Below, piece by piece: positions 6,971 through 13,498 of a stretch of DNA of 15,722 nt (its first letter is position 1; the number at the start of each line of letters is the position of its first letter). Source of the DNA: an uncultured Muribaculaceae bacterium (GTDB lineage: Bacteria; Bacteroidota; Bacteroidia; Bacteroidales; Muribaculaceae); NCBI GenBank assembly GCA_905207535.1, contig CAJLLX010000042.1:1-15722 (forward strand), given 5' to 3'. The notes under the pieces were generated by a model. That model was not told the origin of the DNA. It saw nothing but the letters and a program-made list of their open reading frames with translations, and did no database searches. The translations under genes and the position numbers were made by a program.

Positions 6971-7639
6971 ATGACCGAAATAGAGCAAAATCTGGCACGC
7001 ATCCGCTCCACGCTCCTTGAGGGCGTGGAGCTGGTGGCCGTGTCGAAATTTCACCCCGCAGAGGCTATCCGCGAAGCCTACGACGCCGGGCAGCGCCTCT
7101 TTGGCGAAAGTCGCGTGCAGGAGCTGCAGACCAAGGTGCCTGTGCTCCCCGTCGACATCTCGTGGCACTTCATCGGCCACCTGCAGACCAACAAGGTGCG
7201 CCCTCTGCTGCGGCTCCGCCCGGCTATGATAGAGAGCGTCGACTCGCAGCGCCTGCTCGACGCCATCGACGCCGAGGCCGAGCGCCAGGGTATCGTGCAG
7301 CGCGTGCTGATGCAGGTGCATGTGGCCCGCGAGGAGACCAAGACCGGTTTTCTCCCCGAGGAGCTCCTGGATTACTTCCGCTCTCGCCGCTTTGAGCATC
7401 TCAAAGCCACACACATCTGCGGAGTGATGGGGATGGCCTCCAACACCGACGATATGGAGCGCGTCCGTGCTGATTTTCAGGCTATTGCTGCCACAAAACG
7501 TGCCATCGGGGAGGTAGCTCCCGATCTGCGCGGCTTCGACATGCTCAGCATGGGCATGAGCCACGATTATCTGATTGCCATGCAGGAGGGAGCCACCCTG
7601 GTGAGAGTGGGCTCGGCCATTTTCGGCGAGAGATGCTGA
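6971..7639 (+). CDS. YggS/PLPBP-family pyridoxal phosphate homeostasis protein
   Basis: Single-domain TIM-barrel protein of the alanine-racemase-like fold III group. It binds pyridoxal 5'-phosphate and keeps the cell's vitamin B6 and amino-acid pools in balance; no catalytic reaction is established for the family. 222 residues, a normal length. The PLP lysine is Lys26 in LVAVSKFHP. Other family marks are LFGESRVQEL (the N of the usual FGEN is S here, as I recall for other Bacteroidetes), WHFIGHLQTNKVR, GVMGMA, the phosphate-binding LSMGMSHDYLIAMQEG, and the closing VRVGSAIFGER. ATG start at 6971. A near-copy of this start region lies 25 nt upstream. No clear terminator follows; the next promoter begins within 10 nt of the stop. 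Confidence 0.93.
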   Translation: MTEIEQNLARIRSTLLEGVELVAVSKFHPAEAIREAYDAGQRLFGESRVQELQTKVPVLPVDISWHFIGHLQTNKVRPLLRLRPAMIESVDSQRLLDAIDAEAERQGIVQRVLMQVHVAREETKTGFLPEELLDYFRSRRFEHLKATHICGVMGMASNTDDMERVRADFQAIAATKRAIGEVAPDLRGFDMLSMGMSHDYLIAMQEGATLVRVGSAIFGERC

Positions 7640-7646
7640 AAAACAT

Positions 7647-7678
7647 CTTGTACAAGGCAAAATAAATGTGTATATTTG
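7647..7678 (+). promoter_or_regulatory. Promoter with an operator-like palindrome ahead of the sugar permease
   Basis: TTG at 7648-7650, a 20-nt spacer and TATATTTG at 7671-7678 form a good Bacteroidetes promoter, with a start expected near 7685. The -33 TTG lies inside the perfect 10-nt palindrome CTTGTACAAG (7647-7656), a possible repressor site. The palindrome could also be chance. The leader down to the permease ATG at 7837 is about 150 nt. Confidence 0.55.
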
Positions 7679-7756
7679 CAAATCTGTTTGGCCGCGACCG
7701 CCGCGAAGGGACCCGGAAGCCGCCGCAGGCAGCTTCTCACGGACTGAGGCCGGCTC

Positions 7757-7795
7757 ATGACCGCATGCAAGTCCGATAATAAACGCAATCAATAA
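7757..7795 (+). other. Possible 12-codon leader peptide in the permease 5' leader
   Basis: ATG at 7757 opens a reading frame MTACKSDNKRNQ closed by TAA at 7793-7795, 41 nt before the permease start. Its first codons lie in a potential stem-loop made by CGGACT (7740-7745) and AGTCCG (7770-7775). The upstream part of the leader, 7689-7735, is GC-rich and could fold further. Nothing proves translation. The codon content carries no obvious attenuation signal. Confidence 0.2.
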
Positions 7796-7836
7796 ACTAA
7801 CTATAAAAAATTACCTTAAAATCAAGTAAATTTGCT

Positions 7837-9228
7837 ATGAATCAGAAGAAAGCAGGCTCCCAGGGGAACCTCATAGCAATCATTGCAATGTTCTTCCTCT
7901 TTGCAATGATTTCGTTCGTAACCAACCTCGCCGCTCCTATCGGCACCATCTGGGGTTACAAGTTTGAAGGAAGCGGTGTGCTCGGCATGATGGGCAACAT
8001 GATGAACTTCCTCGCATACCTTATCATGGGTATCCCCGCCGGAAAGCTGCTCACCAAAATCGGGTATAAGAAAACAGCCCTCTGGGCAATGGGCATCGGC
8101 TTTTTAGGCCTTTTCGTACAGTGGATTTCGAGCCTCGAGAGCCTCGGCGCCATCAATGTATATGAAAGCACCTCCGAGGTGACGGTCGACGGCGTAGCTA
8201 CCACGAAAGTGCTCGCAGTGCCCATGAGCTTCGTAGTTTACCTGCTCGGCGCCTTCATCTGCGGTTTCTGCGTGTGCATGCTCAACACCGTGGTCAACCC
8301 CATGCTCAACCTCCTCGGCGGCGGCGGCAACAAGGGCAACCAGCTCATCCAGGCCGGCGGCTCGCTCAACTCGCTCTCCGCTACCCTCACCCCCTTCTTC
8401 GTAGGTATGCTCATCGGTCAGCTTACCCCCGAGACCACCATGCAGGCTGTAAGCCCGCTGCTCTGGGTGGCTATGGGTGTGTTCGCCGTTTCGTTCGTGA
8501 TCATCTCCTTCGTGGCTATCCCCGAGCCCAACCTCAACAAGGGCGGCAAGAAGGTGAAATACAGCCACTCTCCCTGGAATTTCCGTCACCTCGTGCTCGG
8601 TGTGATCGGTATCTTCTTCTATGTAGGTATCGAGGTAGGTATCCCCGGCACCCTCAACTTCTACCTCGCTGACCAGAGCGAGCGCGGCGCCGAGCTGGTG
8701 GGCAACGCATCGGTAATCGCCGGTTCGATCGTGGCCATCTACTGGCTGCTCATGCTCGTGGGCCGCTTCCTCTCCACTATCATCAGTGGCGCAGTGAGCA
8801 CCCGTGCGCAGATCATCACCGTCACCTCTGTAGGTATCGTGCTCGTGGTAGCCGCTATCCTTACCCCCAAGAGCTGCACCATGGCAGTGCCCGCATTCAT
8901 CGCTGAGAACGCTCAGGTGCCTGTAAGCGCCATCCTGCTCGTGCTCTGCGGCCTCTGCACCTCGGTAATGTGGGGCGGTATCTTCAACCTCGCCGTTGAG
9001 GGTCTCGGCAAATACACCGCTCAGGCTTCCGGCATCTTCATGATGATGGTAGTTGGCGGCGGCGTGATGCCTCTGATCCAGAACTGGATTGCCGACATGG
9101 CCGGCTACATGGCTTCCTACTGGCTGATTGTGGCCATGCTCGCTTACCTATTCTTCTACGGCGTAAGCGGCTCGAAGAATGTCAACACCGATATCCCCGT
9201 CGACGACGAAGTGATCGACGCTCTCTGA
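7837..9228 (+). CDS. FHS-family (FucP/GluP-like) MFS sugar permease
   Basis: Inner-membrane transporter of the major facilitator superfamily, probably a sugar:proton symporter. 463 residues with about twelve hydrophobic helices. Marks of the FHS group: MGIPAGKLLTKIGYKK after helix 2 (the MFS A-loop), FFYVGIEVGIPGTLNFYL at the start of the second half, LVGRFLSTIISG, and MWGGIFNLAVEGLGKYT near the end. An extra polar loop of about 20 residues (INVYESTSEVTVDGVATTKV, roughly 106-125) lies between helices 3 and 4. The central loop carries PEPNLNKGGKKVKY. Codon choice is strongly biased to C/G-ending codons, which suggests high expression. ATG start at 7837 behind an A/T-rich leader. The next gene is transketolase, which suggests a pentose or hexose substrate, but no residue fixes it. 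Confidence 0.87.
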   Translation: MNQKKAGSQGNLIAIIAMFFLFAMISFVTNLAAPIGTIWGYKFEGSGVLGMMGNMMNFLAYLIMGIPAGKLLTKIGYKKTALWAMGIGFLGLFVQWISSLESLGAINVYESTSEVTVDGVATTKVLAVPMSFVVYLLGAFICGFCVCMLNTVVNPMLNLLGGGGNKGNQLIQAGGSLNSLSATLTPFFVGMLIGQLTPETTMQAVSPLLWVAMGVFAVSFVIISFVAIPEPNLNKGGKKVKYSHSPWNFRHLVLGVIGIFFYVGIEVGIPGTLNFYLADQSERGAELVGNASVIAGSIVAIYWLLMLVGRFLSTIISGAVSTRAQIITVTSVGIVLVVAAILTPKSCTMAVPAFIAENAQVPVSAILLVLCGLCTSVMWGGIFNLAVEGLGKYTAQASGIFMMMVVGGGVMPLIQNWIADMAGYMASYWLIVAMLAYLFFYGVSGSKNVNTDIPVDDEVIDAL

Positions 9229-9308
9229 TCCCGCCGGCAAGCGCTGTGAACATATGCCGCACCTGCCGTGTAAATATATATGTGTAAGCGTATGCCGCTG
9301 ACAGAATA

Positions 9309-9354
9309 AAATCCGCCTCCGGAGGCACACTTTCTGACCCCCGGAGGCGGATTT
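9309..9354 (+). terminator. Intergenic hairpin between permease and transketolase (terminator or attenuator)
   Basis: Perfect 14-bp inverted repeat: AAATCCGCCTCCGG (9309-9322) pairs with CCGGAGGCGGATTT (9341-9354), with an 18-nt loop. The A/T ends form part of the stem, as in many Bacteroidetes terminators, but only three Ts follow on the plus strand. The copy CCGGAGGC at 9319-9326 repeats the 9341-9348 segment, so alternative pairing is possible. No promoter is visible between it and the transketolase ATG at 9386, so read-through is likely. Confidence 0.5.
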
Positions 9355-9385
9355 ATGGAACAACCAATAAACCAAGACAACAACA

Positions 9386-11419
9386 ATGAACACCGAAGTA
9401 ATCAACAAAGCAGCCAACACCATCCGTGTGCTTTCAGCTTCAATGGTGGAGAAGGCCAAATCGGGCCATCCCGGAGGCGCCATGGGCGGTGCCGATTTCA
9501 TAAACGTGCTTTATTCGCAGTTTCTCGTCACCGACCCCGACGACCCCACGTGGATAGCCCGTGACCGTTTCTTCCTCGACCCCGGACATATGTCGCCGAT
9601 GCTCTACAGCGTGCTGGCGCTGACGGGGAAATATACCATCGCCGAGCTGCAGCAGCTGCGCCAGTGGGGCAGTGTGTGCCCCGGTCACCCCGAGCTCGAT
9701 GTGGAGCGCGGTGTGGAGAATACTTCGGGTCCCCTCGGTCAGGGCCATACCATGGCCGTAGGATGTGCCATCGCCGAGCGCTTCCTGCAGGCCCGCTTCG
9801 GCGACGTGGTGGCCCACAAGACCTATGCCTTCATCTCCGACGGCGGCGTGCAGGAGGAGATCTCGCAGGGTGCAGGGCGCATCGCCGGCTATCTGGGCCT
9901 GGCCAACCTGATCATGTTCTACGACAGCAACAAGGTGCAGCTCTCCACCGACGTCGACGCCGTTGACCGCGAGGATGTGGCTATGAAATATCGCGCCTGG
10001 GGCTGGAATGTGCTTGATGTCGACGGCACCGATCCTGTGGCTATGGCCGATGCTCTGGCTGTGGCCAACGACGAGAAGAAGCGTCCGACGCTCATCATCG
10101 GCCACACCGTGATGGGCCGCGGCGCCGTCACCGCCACCGGCGAGAACTTCGAGGGCAAATGCTCCACCCACGGTCAGCCTCTGAGCAAATCGGGTGCCGA
10201 CTTCGCCGCCACCATCCGCCATCTCGGCGCCGATCCCGAAAATCCCTGGATCATCCCCGCCGAGGTGCAGAAACTCTACGACGACCGCAACGCCGAGCTG
10301 CGCAAGATCGTCGGCGCCCGCCGTGCCGCTGAGGCCGAATGGACCAAGGCCAATCCCGAGCTGGCCAAGAAGCTCGACGACTTTGTCAACGGCAAGCTCC
10401 CCGAGATCGACTATCAGGCCATAGTGCAGAAGGCCAACTGCGCCACCCGCGCCGCATCGGCCGCCGTGCTCGACACCCTCGCTCAGAAGGTGGGCAACAT
10501 GATAGTGAGCAGCGCCGACCTGGCCAACTCCGACAAGACCGACGGCTTCCTCAAGCGCACCCACGCTTTCGTCAACGGCGACTTCTCGGGCGCCTTCCTG
10601 CATGCCGGCGTGAGCGAGCTCACCATGGCTGCAATCATGAACGGTATAGTGCTCCACGGCGGTATGATCGCCGCCTGCGGCACATTCTTCGTATTCTCCG
10701 ACTACATGAAGCCCGCAGTGCGCATGGCAGCCCTGATGGAGCTCCCCGTGAAATATATCTGGACCCACGACGCCTTCCGCGTAGGTGAGGACGGCCCCAC
10801 CCACGAGCCTGTGGAGCAGGAAGCTCAGATACGCCTCATGGAGCAGCTGCGCAACCTCTCGGGCAAGCCTTCGGTGCTGGTGCTCCGCCCGGCCGACGCC
10901 GCCGAGACCACAGTGGCATGGCAGATGGCGATGGACAATACCGATACCCCCACAGCGCTGATCCTCACCCGTCAGGATGTGAAAGATCTCCCCGCCGCCA
11001 CCGGCAACCGCTATCAGGAGGCCCTCGGCGCCCGCATGGGCGGCTACACCGTGATGGATACCCCTCACCCGAAGGTGATCCTAGTGGGCAACGGCTCGGA
11101 AGTGTCGCTGCTGTGCGAGGTCGCCACGCTGCTCGAAGCCGGCGAGGTGCCCTGCCGCGTAGTGTCGGTGCCTTCGATCGGCCTCTTCGAGGAGCAGGAC
11201 AAGGAGTACCGCGAAAGCGTCATCCCCACCCACGGAGTGCCCGTCTTCGGCCTCACCGCCGGATTGCCCTCCACACTGCGCAGTGTGGTAGGTGCCAACG
11301 GCAAGGTCTACGGCCTCGACCACTTCGGCGCTTCGGCTCCCTACAAGGTCCTCGACGAGAAATTCGGCTTCACCCCCCAGAACATCCTCGACCAGGTGCT
11401 GAAATTTATCGGCAAGTAA
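9386..11419 (+). CDS. tkt: Transketolase
   Basis: Thiamine-diphosphate enzyme of the non-oxidative pentose phosphate pathway; it moves two-carbon units between ketose and aldose phosphates in the cytosol. 677 residues, the full family length. N-terminal PP domain: KSGHPGGAMGGADF (His28), GPLGQGH (115-121), and the ThDP/metal site ISDGGVQEEIS (Asp152) with YDSNKVQLS (Asn182). STHGQPLS carries the substrate-binding His of the middle region. The Pyr domain shows VFSDYMKPAVRMAALM and the conserved THDAFRVGEDGPTHEPVEQ, and a C-terminal transketolase domain (about 540-677) includes VILVGNGSEVSLL. The SDGG form in place of the more usual GDG is, as I recall, also found in Bacteroides. ATG start at 9386. 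Probably read from the permease promoter through the hairpin. Confidence 0.96.
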   Translation: MNTEVINKAANTIRVLSASMVEKAKSGHPGGAMGGADFINVLYSQFLVTDPDDPTWIARDRFFLDPGHMSPMLYSVLALTGKYTIAELQQLRQWGSVCPGHPELDVERGVENTSGPLGQGHTMAVGCAIAERFLQARFGDVVAHKTYAFISDGGVQEEISQGAGRIAGYLGLANLIMFYDSNKVQLSTDVDAVDREDVAMKYRAWGWNVLDVDGTDPVAMADALAVANDEKKRPTLIIGHTVMGRGAVTATGENFEGKCSTHGQPLSKSGADFAATIRHLGADPENPWIIPAEVQKLYDDRNAELRKIVGARRAAEAEWTKANPELAKKLDDFVNGKLPEIDYQAIVQKANCATRAASAAVLDTLAQKVGNMIVSSADLANSDKTDGFLKRTHAFVNGDFSGAFLHAGVSELTMAAIMNGIVLHGGMIAACGTFFVFSDYMKPAVRMAALMELPVKYIWTHDAFRVGEDGPTHEPVEQEAQIRLMEQLRNLSGKPSVLVLRPADAAETTVAWQMAMDNTDTPTALILTRQDVKDLPAATGNRYQEALGARMGGYTVMDTPHPKVILVGNGSEVSLLCEVATLLEAGEVPCRVVSVPSIGLFEEQDKEYRESVIPTHGVPVFGLTAGLPSTLRSVVGANGKVYGLDHFGASAPYKVLDEKFGFTPQNILDQVLKFIGK

Positions 11420-11691
11420 GCGCTCGCCGGCTATATGCCTGTATATATAGGTGAGATAGATCCGATAGACCCTATAGGCCTGATACGCCCGTATCCTTCC
11501 ACCATAGGAGGCGCGAAATGTTAAATATGGGCGGAAAATAGGCCGGCGCTGAACCTCCGGAAATCGGAAACAGTTATAAATTTATAAGCGAAGTGAAAAA
11601 ATGCAGTGAAGTGCGATTCGCATATTCGCCGAAAAACGCCCGAAGTTGCAAATTTTCATCTGTAAATGTGAATTTATTAAAAAAAAAGTTT

Positions 11692-11699
11692 TAACTTTA
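11692..11699 (+). promoter_or_regulatory. Weak candidate -7 box for ompA
   Basis: TAACTTTA matches TAnnTTTG except for the last base and follows an A9/GTTTT tract. No TTG is found 19-20 nt upstream. If used, it would give a leader of about 270 nt before the ompA ATG. It is the best site I can find in this gap, not a clear one. Confidence 0.22.
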
Positions 11700-11903
11700 C
11701 ACCGAATTTTGCACCGTGTATCCTGCGGAGTCTCCCGAAGGGGTGATCGTGAGGATATTATGGTGGAAAATCTGAATTTTTAACCCTTCGGGCGGTGGAT
11801 ATGCACCCGGGGGATAACATTCAGGCCGCACAGGCTCTTTACGCCGGGCCGCGACGCACACAGCGGAGCGACACTGCGCATAGATGCAACGGGGGATGTG
11901 GCG

Positions 11904-11922
11904 CATTATCAATTTGATAATG
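11904..11922 (+). repeat. 19-nt palindrome upstream of ompA
   Basis: CATTATCAA-T-TTGATAATG: two perfect 9-nt arms around one central base, 52 nt before the ompA ATG. As DNA it looks like a site for a dimeric regulator. In RNA the arms would fold into a weak AT-rich hairpin near the ribosome-loading region. No T-tract follows directly, so it is not a terminator. Confidence 0.5.
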
Positions 11923-11974
11923 AGAGAGATAATAAAATTTTCATAAATATCAACAAAACGTTTTTACTTTATCT

Positions 11975-13174
11975 ATGAAAAAGAGTTCTATTTTAGCATT
12001 TGGCTTCGCTCTGCTTGCCGGCAGCGCTTTTGCCCAGAATGCACAGGAAGTTACCTACGTTGAGGATCCCTCGCAGGGCTACCTGTTCAACAAGTTCAAC
12101 GCCAACTGGTTTATCCAGGCAGAAGGCGGTGTAGCTATGGGCTTCACCGATAGCGACGTATATCGCAAAGTCGGCGACCGTTTCACTCCTGCTGCTTCTC
12201 TGTATGTTGGCAAGTGGTTCTCACCCATCCTCGGTGCCCGTATCGGTGCTGACTTCATGTCGATCAAGGGTCTGACCAAGTTTGAGGACGCTTACGGCGC
12301 ACAGCCCTGGGAGCGCATGGTAGGTGACAAATACAAAACCCGCCTCAACTACGCAGGTCCCGCCTTCGACGTAATGCTGAGCCTTACCAACTGGTGGTGC
12401 GGCTACAAGCCCAACCGCGTTTACAACGCATACGTTTACGCCGGTGCCGGTCTCTACTGGACCCTCGGCAAGGTTGCCAAAGAAGGCAAGGTTGACGAAT
12501 ATGAGTGGAAGAACCTCCACGACCGTACCATCGCTATGCGTGCCGGTCTTACCCAGGACTTCAACATCACCCGTCACTTCGCTCTCGGTCTCGACCTCCG
12601 CGCTACTGCCCTCGACAACAACTCCGACGGCAACGGCAAGACCGCTATCGTAGGTGAGGCCCTCCTTACCGCTACCTTCAAGCTCGGCAAGAGCGACTGG
12701 AACGCTCCTATCGTTCCCGTTTGTCCTCCCGCAGAAAACTGCGACGAGTACCGCGCACGTCTCCAGGCTGCTGATGCCCGCATCGCCGACCTCGAGAGCC
12801 AGCTCAAGGCTTGCCTCGCTCGCCCCGTTGAGAAGCAGGTTGTCACCAAGGCTCCCCTTGCTACCATCTACTATCCCTGCAACGTTTACCGTCTGACTTC
12901 GGTTGACCGCAAGGTGCTCGAGAGCGTAGCCAATGTAATGAAGGCTGAGCCCAACCAGAAGTACACCCTCACCGGCTGGGCCGACAACTACACCGGTACC
13001 GACGCCATCAACATCCGTCTGCGCAAGAACCGTGTTGAGACCGTTAAGAAGCAGCTCATGCGCTACGGCGTAGCTGAGGGCCAGCTTAACGCTACCACCA
13101 ACAACGGCAACCGTGTAGACCTTGGCGACAAGTGCCTCACCCTCGACCGTGCCGTGACCATCGAAGCTGAATAA
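11975..13174 (+). CDS. OmpA-family outer-membrane protein (beta barrel plus peptidoglycan-binding domain)
   Basis: 399 residues. A Sec signal peptide is clear: MKKSSILAFGFALLAGSAFA, with cleavage expected before QNAQ. Residues about 40-230 alternate as amphipathic strands with many aromatic girdle residues (ANWFIQAEGGVAMGF, ASLYVGKWF, AYVYAGAGLYWTLG), consistent with an eight-strand barrel. A linker with PVCPPAENCDEY leads into a short coiled coil (RLQAADARIADLESQLKACL, about 257-277). The C-terminal OmpA domain (about 290-399) keeps the peptidoglycan-binding Asp/Arg pattern in GWADNYTGTDAINIRLRKNR and ends in LDRAVTIEAE. Its first strand, IYYPCNVYRLTS, differs from the usual FFDxxxxxI. The role is tethering outer membrane to cell wall. 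ATG start at 11975 behind an AT-rich leader. Codon bias and a strong terminator point to high expression as a single gene. Confidence 0.92.
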   Translation: MKKSSILAFGFALLAGSAFAQNAQEVTYVEDPSQGYLFNKFNANWFIQAEGGVAMGFTDSDVYRKVGDRFTPAASLYVGKWFSPILGARIGADFMSIKGLTKFEDAYGAQPWERMVGDKYKTRLNYAGPAFDVMLSLTNWWCGYKPNRVYNAYVYAGAGLYWTLGKVAKEGKVDEYEWKNLHDRTIAMRAGLTQDFNITRHFALGLDLRATALDNNSDGNGKTAIVGEALLTATFKLGKSDWNAPIVPVCPPAENCDEYRARLQAADARIADLESQLKACLARPVEKQVVTKAPLATIYYPCNVYRLTSVDRKVLESVANVMKAEPNQKYTLTGWADNYTGTDAINIRLRKNRVETVKKQLMRYGVAEGQLNATTNNGNRVDLGDKCLTLDRAVTIEAE

Positions 13175-13202
13175 TCTCCGATTGATAAGCAAAGCCTAAT
13201 AT

Positions 13203-13250
13203 GGCGCCCGCGCTTTCCGGATTTCCGGAGACCGCGGGCGCTGCTTTTTT
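13203..13250 (+). terminator. Intrinsic terminator of ompA
   Basis: Arms GCGCCCGCG (13204-13212) and CGCGGGCGC (13233-13241), an inner stem TCCGG/CCGGA around an ATTT loop, then T6 at 13245-13250. It lies 30 nt behind the ompA stop. A textbook rho-independent terminator. Confidence 0.93.
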
Positions 13251-13395
13251 AGTGCTTAGTGTTAAGAGCTCAGTGAACCATCCGGGCACCTTCGGACTCC
13301 GTCCTCAGCGCAGTCCCTCGGCTGGAACAAGAGGGGAGAGGGGGAGGATTTGCAAAAATTAGGAGGAGAGTGGCGGGGGTATGGAACATTATTGC

Positions 13396-13403
13396 TAAAT
13401 TTG
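13396..13403 (+). promoter_or_regulatory. Candidate -7 box for the LptF/G-ribB operon
   Basis: TAAATTTG is an exact TAnnTTTG, with a start expected near 13410 and a leader of about 90 nt. The -33 region (around 13373) has no TTG and lies in a purine-rich stretch (13330-13379). The remainder of the 248-nt gap between the ompA terminator and 13498 shows nothing recognisable. Confidence 0.4.
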
Positions 13404-13498
13404 CAGAGCATTTCAGGCACCATATAAAAACCGGGAAATGTAGTTGACTTATACCGGGGAACTAATCGAAAACAGATAAAAATAGATACAGGAGACGG

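Larger units (their letters stand above)
11420..11974 (+). other. 555-nt gene-free region: tkt 3' flank and structured ompA leader
   Basis: No convincing gene on either strand. Contents seen: a pyrimidine/purine alternation with CTATAT, TATATATAGG and CCTATAGG (11430-11478) behind tkt, without a T-tract; a perfect palindrome TTATAAATTTATAA (11574-11587); an AT-rich stretch with A9 (11641-11700) that holds a weak -7 box; an inverted repeat CCCGAAGGG (11734-11742)/CCCTTCGGG (11784-11792); a GC-rich segment (11800-11900); a 19-nt palindrome (11904-11922); and an A/T-rich ribosome-loading region just before the ompA ATG. Confidence 0.6.

Noticed and set aside
9440..11068. 542-codon minus-strand open frame opposite transketolase
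   Set aside because: A shadow of the highly GC-biased tkt gene: His/Gly/Val-rich, no motifs, no promoter.
11420..11480. Intrinsic terminator directly behind transketolase
   Set aside because: The TATA-type repeats there give only weak hairpins and no T-tract follows.
11697..11912. 71-codon minus-strand frame in the gap before ompA
   Set aside because: Composition (Pro/Arg/Cys scatter) and lack of a promoter suggest chance; the stretch is better explained as leader sequence.
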